Shown: positions 44,580-53,514 of the stretch, in pieces
How positions within the stretch are numbered: the first letter of the stretch is position 1
How the letters are laid out: every line of letters begins with the position of its first letter
Origin: Porticoccaceae bacterium
GTDB lineage: Bacteria > Pseudomonadota > Gammaproteobacteria > Pseudomonadales > Porticoccaceae
Length of the DNA: 64,000 nt
Reading direction: 5' to 3'
Assembly: GCA_902562425.1 (NCBI GenBank)
Contig: CACETF010000012.1
Location: 1-64,000, forward strand
Made by a program: the position numbers and the translations under genes
Notes under the pieces: model-generated
Database searches by the model: none
What the model saw: the letters and a program-made list of their open reading frames with translations, nothing else
Told to the model about the DNA's origin: nothing

Positions 44580-45573
44580 TCAAGTATTCCTTATAAAGTC
44601 AATTAAAATATCCGTCAGGCGATCAGCCGCGTCGTCTTGAGGGTAGTGGCCTGAGTCTTTTATAGTAACATGACTCAGACCGTGTGCTCCCGGAATCTCC
44701 CTCTGAAATCTTTCTGCGGCGGCAGTGTTATCTGTCTCACTAAATGCCGTCAAAAAGGGCCGATCAAAATTCCTTAGCACTTCCCATGCCTTCAGATTGT
44801 CGGGTATAGCTGGATCATCTGGAATGAGTGGCACTAGGGAGGGGAATTGCCGAGCACCCTGCAGATATGCTTCAGATGGAAATGGAGCGGAAAAAGCGCG
44901 TGATTCCTCGTCTGTGCAGCCGTTGATCCATAACTTTGCAACTTCGCCCGGATCAAATTTAGGATGAGCATCGCAGTGGCGCACCCAGTACATAAACGCA
45001 GGTCTAACGCCCCCCCCCAGCTTTCATCATCGCAGTAACTTCATATAACGAGAGTACTGGTGTTTCATTCAAGAGTTGACGAAGTACCGATATTTTTTCT
45101 GCGGGAATGCCTGTTCCGTCACCTAGGCCCGTATTTGTCGCCACAATTCGAGAAAATTTCGAGGGGTCCCTCGCAACCACTCTAAGGCTAATTGGCCCCC
45201 CCCAATCCTGGCACAGAAGATTGATATCGCTTAGGTTAAGCTTTATTACAAAGTCATCAAACCAGTCCACATGGCTTGCGAAGGTATAATCACTGCGTTC
45301 TGAAGGCTTGTCTGATCGTCCAAACCCGACGAGGTCAGGCACAACCACCCTAAAACCAGCTTCCGCTAAGGGTCGCACCATTTTTCTGAAGGAATAGCTC
45401 CAAACTGGCTGGCCATGCACACAAAGGATTATTTCGCCGTCAGGATCGCCCTCGTCAATATAATGCATACGCATGTTTGTTCCGTTGGAGTCTATGATGT
45501 TTAAGTAATTTGGAACAAATGGGAAATCATCTAGGTTTTCAAAACAAATTTCGGGTGTCCTCAATACTTTCAT
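44580..45573 (-). pseudogene. DhlA-like haloalkane dehalogenase interrupted by a frameshift in a G9 tract
   Basis: Two frames join into one alpha/beta hydrolase of about 330 residues. From ATG 45573 it reads MKVLRTPEI, close to the Xanthobacter DhlA start. HGQPVWSY (oxyanion region), CQDWGG with nucleophile Asp123 and halide-binding Trp124, and DSGHYPQDD with the catalytic His are all present, which is the haloalkane dehalogenase I pattern. At 45009-45017 (nine C on the plus strand) one G too many forces a stop. With eight G the frame continues KAGGGVRPAFMYWVR. This may be a real null allele, a phase-variable tract, or a sequencing error. The enzyme would turn haloalkanes into alcohols. Confidence 0.8.
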
Positions 45574-45597
45574 TTTGCCTTTTAACCTCAGATACAA

Positions 45598-45922
45598 CTA
45601 CATGGAGTCTCCATTAAGCGCAACTTTCTGTAAAAAATAACCGTTCAGCTAGTACGCAATCCTCGTCTTTTAATCGAAAACGCACAGGAAGGTATCACCT
45701 TTTCGTAATGAATTTGCATAACAAAATCCTATTGATTGATATATCACTGCGTTTCTATTTGCCGATTTTTCAAACTACCGTCTGCTTTTTTATACTTAAG
45801 TCTTAAAAAGACTGGTAATATTGAAATTGTAAAATATTTTTCAGATATAATAAGCTTAGCTTGAAGGTAAGCTAAGGTGAATTGAAACACTTAGCAAAAA
45901 ATCTCAAGGATTAAATTTAAGC
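45598..45922. other. Divergent regulatory region
   Basis: About 325 bp between the dehalogenase gene (minus) and the hydratase pair (plus). A+T-rich in its right half, with ATTGTAAAAT near 45826, the same ten-mer as near 55640. No gene, clear promoter pair or terminator was identified. Confidence 0.35.
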
Positions 45923-46420
45923 ATGAGCGGACATAAATTTCCTGTCGAAGCCTCCCACATTAAAATGTTTGCACATGCAATTGGTGATGGTAACCCAATA
46001 TATCACGATGCGGATTACGCGGGTCAAAGCGAACAACGTGCGATAATTGCCCCTCCTACATTTTTAAAGGCAAACCATCATTTTGATCCCGAGAGTAATC
46101 TGCGTCCAAAGCCAGACCAAGCGTGGCGGGGTTCGGGAAAATATGCAACCACCCAAGCCCAACAAGGTGGAGAGGATGGATTAGCACCTAAGCCTGAACT
46201 ATTACACGCAGAGCAACATTTCGAATATCACCGACATCTGCGCGTTGGTGACGTGCTCACACCAACAACTAGAGAGGGAAAGACTTGGGAAAAACAAGGG
46301 AAACGCTCTGGAAAATTGATTTTTAGCGAAACAATCACGGAACATCGAGATCAGAATGGCCAACTCGTTGTAACGGAGACTTCGGTCGGTGTGATAACTG
46401 AACACGTAATAGAGCAATAG
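45923..46420 (+). CDS. MaoC-like dehydratase, FAS1-type N-domain subunit
   Basis: A 165-residue hotdog-fold protein of the FAS1-like dehydratase group: VEASHIKMFAHAIGDGNPIYHDADYA, AIIAPPTFL and the later LHAEQHFEYHRHLRVGDVLTPTT. It normally pairs with a MaoC-domain protein (encoded 9 bases downstream) to form a hydratase/dehydratase of enoyl- or hydroxyacyl-thioesters, as in HadAB or mesaconyl-CoA hydratases. The start ATG follows an A+T-rich leader with CAAGGATTAAA. Confidence 0.83.
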   Translation: MSGHKFPVEASHIKMFAHAIGDGNPIYHDADYAGQSEQRAIIAPPTFLKANHHFDPESNLRPKPDQAWRGSGKYATTQAQQGGEDGLAPKPELLHAEQHFEYHRHLRVGDVLTPTTREGKTWEKQGKRSGKLIFSETITEHRDQNGQLVVTETSVGVITEHVIEQ

Positions 46421-46429
46421 GTATCGACA

Positions 46430-46849
46430 ATGGCGCTATCTGCATCCAAGTTGAATAGGGGCCTATCTCACACTGTTGACCTTGTACACGATCTTAAAAG
46501 AACCCAATTAGTTCAGTACGCAGGAGCCTCTGGCGATTTTAATCCCTTTCACACTGATGAAATCTATGCCACCCAGGTGTCTGGTTACCAAACCGTATTC
46601 GCACACGGGATGCTGGTGATGGGAATTACCGGGAAAATGCTCACCGATTATGTCGGGGATGGGCGACTAACAAAGTACGGAGTAAGGTTCACGCGGCAAG
46701 TTTGGCCGGGAGATGACCTAAAAGCTACTGCCACAGTAACCGGGTTGTTTGAGACCAATGAAAGGAAGCTAGCAGATTTTGACATAGTCACAATAAATCA
46801 AAAGGGTGAAATCGTCCTCACAGGATATGCCCAAGCCGAAGTCGATTAA
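46430..46849 (+). CDS. MaoC-like dehydratase, catalytic-type subunit
   Basis: A 139-residue hotdog protein with the MaoC active-site pattern ASGDFNPFHTDE (the Asp and His of D-x4-H) and FAHGMLVMG. It would hydrate an enoyl-CoA, or dehydrate a 3-hydroxyacyl-CoA, together with the preceding subunit. Its stop overlaps the ATG of the following GST gene (TAATG), so the three genes form one plus-strand operon. Confidence 0.88.
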   Translation: MALSASKLNRGLSHTVDLVHDLKRTQLVQYAGASGDFNPFHTDEIYATQVSGYQTVFAHGMLVMGITGKMLTDYVGDGRLTKYGVRFTRQVWPGDDLKATATVTGLFETNERKLADFDIVTINQKGEIVLTGYAQAEVD

Positions 46850-47616
46850 TGGCACATATAATGTCTCCTGATGACCCTCTAATTCTTTATGGCACCCCGC
46901 TGTCGCAACCAGTTCGGGCGGTAATTTGGCTGCTGCTCAATAAACGTAAAGTTTTCAAGCTAGTTCTAACCAATCCGGGATCGAAGGGAGATAATGGTAG
47001 TCGGAATGCAGATTTTTTAATGAAAAATCCCGGAGGTACAATTCCACTTCTGGAGGAGCCAAAGTCGGGTTTCGTCCTGGCCGAGGCGCATGCGATACTT
47101 GCATATCTTTGTCAAAAATATCATTGGTTTGATCTCTACCCTAATGAGCACCGAAGCCGAGCAAAAGTTGACTGGTACCTCCACTCTCACCACCGAGGCG
47201 CGCGGGACGCATCTTTAGCGTTTTTCGCGACGAATGTCAGAAAAGACTTAACGTTCCCAGAGGACGTGGTAACCATGTCGAAGGCGGTTTTTAACCGACA
47301 TTTAAAAGCTATGGAAGACGGTTGGTTAAAAAACTCTGACTATCTTGCAGGAGATCAAGTCTCTTTAGCAGACCTAGCCGCATATGTAGACATCGCACAA
47401 TTGAAACCAAAATTTACAAATCTGTTTGATTTTGATCCGTTTCCCAATGTATCGAGGTGGATGCGTTCTTTGGAGCACTTTGGGATGCATGATGAAGCTC
47501 ATGCAGGACTTGCCCACCTTGGAGATATAAGCCAAAAGTCCCCTGATAGGCAGGCCATTAAAGCAGCGAATAAATATGGATATGATGTGGTTAAAGTTAT
47601 AAATTCAAATTTATAA
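46849..47616 (+). CDS. Glutathione S-transferase (theta-like)
   Basis: A 255-residue GST. N-domain LYGTPLSQPVRAVIWLL (catalytic Ser candidate in LSQP), NPGGTIPLLEE with cis-Pro and EAHAILAYL; C-domain ending YLAGDQVSLADLAAYVDI. The form is close to theta-class enzymes, some of which dehalogenate small halocarbons. It is the third gene of the hydratase operon and converges with the DUF3604 gene after only 2 bases. A later ATG at 46861 is a possible start. Confidence 0.86.
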   Translation: MAHIMSPDDPLILYGTPLSQPVRAVIWLLLNKRKVFKLVLTNPGSKGDNGSRNADFLMKNPGGTIPLLEEPKSGFVLAEAHAILAYLCQKYHWFDLYPNEHRSRAKVDWYLHSHHRGARDASLAFFATNVRKDLTFPEDVVTMSKAVFNRHLKAMEDGWLKNSDYLAGDQVSLADLAAYVDIAQLKPKFTNLFDFDPFPNVSRWMRSLEHFGMHDEAHAGLAHLGDISQKSPDRQAIKAANKYGYDVVKVINSNL

Positions 47617-47618
47617 TA

Positions 47619-49580
47619 TCAGCCATGCTTAGGCGCATACCATATTGGCGATGACCAGGCGCGATCCTGAATCGTCTCAGGGATCCCCACTCTGGGTTTT
47701 ACATTTGATCGAATGGCATCCCACGTACTCCATCGACATTTGGGATGCTCTAAGACTCGGACGTAATAAAATGCCCGTTGGCTCTCATCAAATTCTGGGT
47801 CCTGCCAAAGTGTCTTAAGCTCAGTTGAATCACTCGCTTCAGAAGCACCACAGTTCTTAGGATCGACAGAAAAATCGTAGTCAGGACAACGTCTAGACGA
47901 GGGGTCTGGCTTATGTCCCCCCGCACATGCTACATCAAACACTTTTTCTCTGAATTCACCAAGATCAATCCAGCCCTTGATGACTTGGAGACGTTGTAAC
48001 ATTGAAGAATTAGGATCAGCAGTGCTCCACACCAAAAATGAGGGTATTTGACCATCTTGGGTCATTGTGTCACCCATTGGAACTCCGTCTGTATAAGCCC
48101 TCGCAATAGCATTGCTGCTCTCTAAAAGGTCATCTTTAAATTTGAAAGATCCAAAAAAACGGATCTTTATTCTCGGGCCACTCGTGCTAAAAACTTCCTT
48201 CCGAAGCATCGCATCAAAAAGATCAGACCGCGTATTCGATTCTGCCCAAATCCCTGCTAGCCCGGACGCGCTCCATGTTTTAAATGCCGTATTTGAATAG
48301 ATACGATCGTCAGCGGCCACAGTTACTTCCGGTCCAATATCAAATAATCTCGTTTTTAAACCCTCTCATTCGTCTGCATCTTTCACAGGAACTGATCCAC
48401 GAGATCTTGAGGAGCCATCCACTATACCAATCTTACCCATGAAATCATCTTCATCGTTTGAACCGCCGCCATTATGAGAATCAGACGAGCCAATAAATCC
48501 AAACTTAAACGGATTAAACCCTAACTCATTATCTTGCCTGAGTCCCCTTCCAAGTGCATGTCGCACATAACTCCCACGAATTTCGCTCAAACCTTGTCTT
48601 CCAACGAGGTAAGGCATTATCTCAAAATCAGCCCAATCATCATGGGGAGACAAGCTTGGGTGAGTGTCCGACGTCCCTTTTATTTGCGTGTTTTCAACAA
48701 TTGGTTCGTTTCTCATACGCAGCTTTGCATATTCAGCATTCTGGGGAGAACCATCATATTGCGTCATTTGAAACATCCATCCATCCGACCCATTGGAATT
48801 ATGAGGTATAGCAAGTGAATCCATGCCCGACTCTCTCAAACTGTCCATCCAATGCCAAAGATCCTCAGGATTCTGAGAGTCAAACATGCTAAATGGTAGT
48901 TCCGGAACAGCACTTGATCGAAATAAGACATTTCGGTGCAAATTCCCTTTGGTCGGACTTATTGCGGTGTACTCATAGCCAATAAAAGTAGTGAAATTAT
49001 TAGGATCATTGTGACGCTCCGAGGCCTCAATTATACTTTGCCAAGAGTTACCTAACACCTGACGATTATCTAGAACGCCTCTACCAACTCGGGAAGCTTG
49101 CAGGGCCCTCGAAAAATTTCGTAGAGCATCCCAAGCATTAGCTGACAATGAGGGGCTAGATATTGGCGAAAAATCACATCCGTCCTCCCAACACTTGGAA
49201 ACCTCTTTAGTCAGAGAAATAATCTCATTTCCCTTTTTTGGATCCATTTCCGAAAAACTAATCACCCCTCCCAATAGCCCTGCATGGTCAGTCACGCTGA
49301 AAAAATCAAGGGGCTGACTCAGGATCATAGTCTGTCCAGATGCATGACTGAGAGGTGAACCTTGAGCAAACCTGTAAGCTTCATCTGGAGTTACAAGCAC
49401 GCCAAAAAGAGAAGCATCAAATGAGTTCCGAGAATGTACATGCACATCGCCAAAGTAAGCATTTCGTAACGGATTTCTTACTGAATCTTGGACAAATTTG
49501 TTTTGTCCCTTATCCTCAGATACTCGAAAAATGTCATCTCGATCAGCGCAACCCACCAAGAGAGTATGAGCGCACATCAA
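47619..49580 (-). pseudogene. Second DUF3604 lipoprotein, split by an in-frame TGA
   Basis: The frame 49580-48366 (404 residues) ends at TGA 48366-48368, and the same frame continues open to 47619 (233 residues counted from 48320). Together they align with the 652-residue DUF3604 protein at 41639-43597. Shared features are a lipobox (LLVG-C near residue 11), GDVHVHSRNSFDA, DFFSVTDHAGL, HNSNGSDG, SSDSHNGG and SGLAGIWAESNTR. The TGA falls in a variable loop (KDADE before it, EGLKTR after), where the paralogue has no cysteine. No stable hairpin is evident after it. A nonsense mutation is therefore the main reading; selenocysteine insertion is the alternative, as the genome has Sec machinery. Confidence 0.75.
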
Positions 49581-49664
49581 ACAAAATTAGTGAACAATTA
49601 AGATGAAGTGTTTGTCCAATTTCATTAATCACTGGTTTCTTTGATCCATCACACTACAGCAACA

Positions 49665-50825
49665 TTAGGATTTCCTAAATCTCATCATCGAAGGATTGAG
49701 CTCTTTTATGGTTTTGACCCCCATAAGCTTCATATCTCTCTCAATCTCTGTTCTAAAATTATTCAACGCTTTTTCAACACCCAATCTGCCTGCTGCCCCA
49801 AGGGCATATAGATACATCCGACCGCCAGAGCATGCAGTGGCTCCGAGTGCCAGTGCCTTGAGAACATGGGTGCCCCGCTGTATTCCACCATCAAGAATAA
49901 TTTCAATCTGACCCCCAACGGTCTGCACAATTTCATCTAGCTGGTCAAAGGGACTCCTGCCACCATCAAGCTGTCGGCCACCATGATTAGAAACCATAAT
50001 CGCATCTGCCCCCAGGTCAACCGCCTTTATCGCATCACTGGAGCTCATAATCCCCTTCAAACAAAATTTCCCCCTCCAATCCTGCCTTAAATTCGCCACA
50101 TCGTCCCAGTTCAGATCCTGATCCAACATTGAAGAGAAATATTCGCCGACCGAGATGGCAGTACTTGTACCTTCATCTACGTGGTTTTGGAGTTGTGGTA
50201 ACGAAAATTTCTCACGAAAAAAATAATTGAGGGCCCATGCTGGCTTCATCATAAATTCAAAAATACTATTGAGATTGAGGGTCGGCGGAGATGTAAAACC
50301 CGTCCGAATGTCTCTCTCCCTGTTTCCACCTGTGATCGTATCTACAGTGAGTGCTAATATATCAAAATTCGCTTCTCTCGCTTTTTCAAGCATAAAAGCA
50401 TTCAGGGCGCGATCTTTGTGGAAATACAGCTGAAAGAGCTTAGGACTATGGATTAAATCGTCGATCTCCTTTAAAGACACGGTTCCCAAAGAGGATACTC
50501 CAAAAAGGGTCCCATATTTCTGTGCAGCAAGCGCTACCGCGCGCTCGCCCTCATAATGAAAAAGTCTCTGCAGTGCCGTAGGAGAACAAAAAATAGGCAT
50601 TTTAAGTCGGCACCCCAGGACCTCAACCGACATATCAATTTCCGCCACACCCGACAAAACATTTGGAACCAAGTCACAATCGTCAAAGGAAGATGTATTT
50701 CGTTTATATGTAATCTCGTCATCTGCCGCCCCGTCAATATAATGAAAAACAGGGCCCGGCAACCTTCTCTTTGCTAGTTTTCTTAACTCAGAAAAGTTAT
50801 AACAATGATCTAGTGACTTATACAT
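49665..50825 (-). CDS. FMN-dependent alpha-hydroxyacid dehydrogenase
   Basis: A protein of about 386 residues with the (S)-2-hydroxyacid oxidase TIM barrel. Family blocks are FHYIDGAADDEITY near the start, LFGVSSLGTVS, LALTVDTITGGNRERDIR, and the FMN-site signature MVSNHGGRQLDGG with the catalytic His and Arg, then IILDGGIQRGTHVLKALALGA. It oxidises L-lactate, glycolate, mandelate or a related acid. The frame is open to 50840 through TTG codons; ATG 50825 is preferred. It lies 85 bases upstream of the second DUF3604 gene and 95 after the HupE-like gene on the same strand. Confidence 0.9.
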   Translation of the reverse strand: MYKSLDHCYNFSELRKLAKRRLPGPVFHYIDGAADDEITYKRNTSSFDDCDLVPNVLSGVAEIDMSVEVLGCRLKMPIFCSPTALQRLFHYEGERAVALAAQKYGTLFGVSSLGTVSLKEIDDLIHSPKLFQLYFHKDRALNAFMLEKAREANFDILALTVDTITGGNRERDIRTGFTSPPTLNLNSIFEFMMKPAWALNYFFREKFSLPQLQNHVDEGTSTAISVGEYFSSMLDQDLNWDDVANLRQDWRGKFCLKGIMSSSDAIKAVDLGADAIMVSNHGGRQLDGGRSPFDQLDEIVQTVGGQIEIILDGGIQRGTHVLKALALGATACSGGRMYLYALGAAGRLGVEKALNNFRTEIERDMKLMGVKTIKELNPSMMRFRKS

Positions 50826-50919
50826 CCAATTACCCAACAAAACTCATTCCCGATGTTTGGAATAAAATGAAATTTTGTAAGCATGATATCCCTCCCAGAA
50901 CAACTTAACAGCAGCAAGA

Positions 50920-51945
50920 TTACTGAAAAGGTATAAAATGAAACCATTCCTCTCCCCTCTCTATGCACCACATCATTGAAAGACCACCTACAGCGTAAAC
51001 AGCGGCGGTACGCCAAGGCTCATGATGCAGCCCAATATTTGTTTTTGCGATTTTCCAAATTGAAAGCGCAAAGACTACAAAAATTATTTGTCCTAACTCT
51101 ATACCTACATTGAATGAGAGCAGAGAGAAAAAAATGTTTTCTTGGGGAAGTCCTATCTCCAAAAGTGCGCCCGCAAACCCCATTCCATGGAGCAAGCCAA
51201 ACGCTCCAGCGAGCCACCATGGATTTTGCCACAGAGTGCCTCCGCCATCTCGCCGAGCAAGCTCTATCGCGAGTAAAAACAAGCTGAACGCTATTAAAAA
51301 CTCGACCAAAGCGACCGGATAGTCAAAGAAACCCAAAGCTACAAAAGACAACGTTACACTGTGTCCAAAGGTGAAAGCGGTGATCGTCCCAATTAGCCTA
51401 GCCTTTGTAGTGAGCAGAAGGAGTAAACCAAAGACAAATAATAAATGATCCGGACCAGTCAAAATGTGCTCTACACCCAATGAGAGATAATCAACCGAAA
51501 CACTGAACACCTCAGACTTCAATGGGACCACAAAACTCGCCCGCTCTGATGACAGCACTTGTTGGTAGCTTCGTCCATCGCGCAAATTGACGAGTGCTAC
51601 GGCCGACACTTGATTTTCAGTTAAACCACTTATACCAATTCTCTGACCCGACAATGACAAGTTTTCAACCCCACAGTCCAAATCCCAAATTATGACTGTA
51701 GCAGTACCTTCGACCTGAGGTGAAGATTGGCGCTTGACATTACAAGTTTCTGGCCAATAGGGTCGTAGCATAGTTGAGCTGATACTCTCTATTGGTGTTT
51801 TCCACATTACATTTAGCAGTTGTCTTCCCCCAGCAGAGGGCAATTCAATAATTTTCAAAAGTGATGGCGCGAATTTATGTGCCGTCGCGATTGAGCTACC
51901 CAATATGGTCAAACAACATGTTAAGAGTAACATGGATCTTTTCAT
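50920..51945 (-). CDS. HupE/UreJ-like membrane protein
   Basis: A 341-residue protein with signal peptide (LLTCCLTILGSSIATA), a periplasmic beta-rich part (about 25-155), then a membrane domain with the HupE/UreJ_2 motifs LGVEHILTGPDHLLFVFGLLLLL, TFGHSVTLS and LHGMGFAGAL. The His/Asp residues of G-x-x-H-x-x-x-G-x-D-H are metal-ligand candidates. The family is linked to nickel/cobalt or other metal handling, but the experimental basis is thin. Its ATG overlaps the stop of the PpiC-like gene (ATGA), so the two are translationally coupled. Confidence 0.83.
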   Translation of the reverse strand: MKRSMLLLTCCLTILGSSIATAHKFAPSLLKIIELPSAGGRQLLNVMWKTPIESISSTMLRPYWPETCNVKRQSSPQVEGTATVIIWDLDCGVENLSLSGQRIGISGLTENQVSAVALVNLRDGRSYQQVLSSERASFVVPLKSEVFSVSVDYLSLGVEHILTGPDHLLFVFGLLLLLTTKARLIGTITAFTFGHSVTLSFVALGFFDYPVALVEFLIAFSLFLLAIELARRDGGGTLWQNPWWLAGAFGLLHGMGFAGALLEIGLPQENIFFSLLSFNVGIELGQIIFVVFALSIWKIAKTNIGLHHEPWRTAAVYAVGGLSMMWCIERGEEWFHFIPFQ

Positions 51946-52877
51946 AATCTTATTTCATAATCCTTTCGCATTTCCCTTACAGCCGCCTTAAGCGCGGCCT
52001 CACGAGCATCTCGCCTTAAATCATACAAGAGGGAATCTCTTACCTCATCCAACTCTGCATCACGAGCATCCTCAAAAGCATGCAACCAGACGAAATGTAG
52101 ACCGTAGGTCGAACTCAAAGGTGGCAACCAACTCCCTTCAACAGGCTCACTGGCAATGAGTTGAGACACAAATTCAGATCCAAAATACTTCTTAAGTTGG
52201 GCTGGAGTTTGACTAAAAAAACGATATCCCGATAAAAATGGAAAACTATATTCTCTCGCAGAAGAGGGTGATAAGTCGGTGAGATCCACTTCTTCTTGAA
52301 AACGTTGAGCCTCCGCTGGATAGTCTCGTGGGAAGTAAAGGTGTTCAATACTGTACAACGGTGGATTTTTTAGCTCGAGCCTTCTTGTGTTAAACTCGTT
52401 AAGTAGATTTTCATCCGATATTCTTGATGGGGGATTGGCTGAGAGTAGAAGTCTTTCCATAAGCTGAATTAATCTACGTTTGATGAGCTCATCGTTAAGA
52501 TACAGCCTCAGGTCCATTGCCTTGCCTATGGTTTCTACATCAGAGAGCCCCTCATAAAGCCCGAGGAATCGCATGTTTTGTAAAAGCCGTTGATGCACTA
52601 CTGGATCATTATCAAAAAGTTCAAGGGCGATTGCTCGGGCAAATAGCATTTCGCGATCTAGCTCTGCCCTGATGCCGAGAATTTGCTGTTCGGCGGTCGG
52701 CAGTCTTCCAGTATTAAAAATCCATTTTTTCTTAAGCAAGCCTATCCGCTCTTGTGTGAGAGGGCCAAGAATCGGCTTCGGTTGGGGGAGAAAAATATTT
52801 TGCAACTGGAATAAAATAAGACCAATCACCACAAAATGGAGAGCTGGTCTATAGAAAAGTCCTTTATATTCGCTCAT
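51942..52877 (-). CDS. Membrane-anchored PpiC-type peptidyl-prolyl isomerase
   Basis: A protein of about 311 residues. One N-terminal membrane segment (ALHFVVIGLILFQL) is followed by a helical SurA/PrsA-like region and a parvulin-like domain near residues 180-290 (YSIEHLYFP, FVSQLIASEPVEGSWLPPLSSTYGLHFVWL; the G-S-W-L-P and Y-G-L-H-F-V-W strands are the recognisable parts). It would act as a periplasmic folding catalyst. The frame is open to 52931, but ATG 52877 begins just before the membrane anchor and is preferred. Coupled by ATGA overlap to the HupE-like gene. Confidence 0.82.
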   Translation of the reverse strand: MSEYKGLFYRPALHFVVIGLILFQLQNIFLPQPKPILGPLTQERIGLLKKKWIFNTGRLPTAEQQILGIRAELDREMLFARAIALELFDNDPVVHQRLLQNMRFLGLYEGLSDVETIGKAMDLRLYLNDELIKRRLIQLMERLLLSANPPSRISDENLLNEFNTRRLELKNPPLYSIEHLYFPRDYPAEAQRFQEEVDLTDLSPSSAREYSFPFLSGYRFFSQTPAQLKKYFGSEFVSQLIASEPVEGSWLPPLSSTYGLHFVWLHAFEDARDAELDEVRDSLLYDLRRDAREAALKAAVREMRKDYEIRL

Positions 52878-53030
52878 TAATTTAGCTTGACATGACGAGA
52901 TATGGTAGCAACAGAATTTCTTGCTCCACACACCATATTTACAATCAGCAAAATCTCTTCGAAAACTCCACTTATTCGGTTCAAAATTAAGCTATGCTGA
53001 TCCATAAAAATAAGCAAACACACAATCATG

Positions 53031-53453
53031 TTAGTCTGCGGATTTACTGATTAGACCGCTTCTTATGAAAGACATCACTAAAGCATTTGGCGGAGATGTC
53101 ACACGTCTCCTCTTTAAATCAAAAAACGCACCATTGCTTACCACGGCTACGGCCTCTGAAGAGTCAGCACTAAAAAATTTTATCGTTCTTTGGAACTTTC
53201 TCATATCTGGAGAGGATGGGAGTATGTCCATATGGAGTTCAACATTCTCTCCTACAAAAATTTCTCGCTTAAATTGAATTTCAGTGTTAAAAATTATAGG
53301 CGCAACGTTAACCTCAAAAAAGAGTTTCAATATCCCATGTCCATTTAATGTCTCTTGAAAGCAGTCTATCGCGATCGAATAGAATGCATCCTCCGACACG
53401 TGCTGATTAAAATCAATGTGGGCCTCTGTGATTAGCTTTTTCTTCACTAACAT
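53031..53453 (-). CDS. Hotdog-fold thioesterase-like protein
   Basis: A 140-residue protein with the 4HBT pattern: IDFNQHVSEDAFYSIAIDCF (the D-x-N-x-H-V of the thioesterase family), followed by IQFKREIFVGENVELHMDIL. It probably hydrolyses an acyl-CoA thioester. It starts 61 bases downstream of an acyl-CoA synthetase on the same strand, which suggests that they belong to one unit, with the thioesterase releasing CoA or editing products. Confidence 0.7.
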   Translation of the reverse strand: MLVKKKLITEAHIDFNQHVSEDAFYSIAIDCFQETLNGHGILKLFFEVNVAPIIFNTEIQFKREIFVGENVELHMDILPSSPDMRKFQRTIKFFSADSSEAVAVVSNGAFFDLKRRRVTSPPNALVMSFIRSGLISKSAD

Positions 53454-53514
53454 CTAATCTATAACCCTCTTTGTCAGCATAGGTAAAACTATTTTTAACC
53501 CCAATTACATGCTT

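Noticed and set aside
48300-48368. Selenocysteine at the UGA of the second DUF3604 gene as the main call
   Set aside because: No hairpin of SECIS shape was seen after it and the paralogue has no Cys there; kept only as an alternative.
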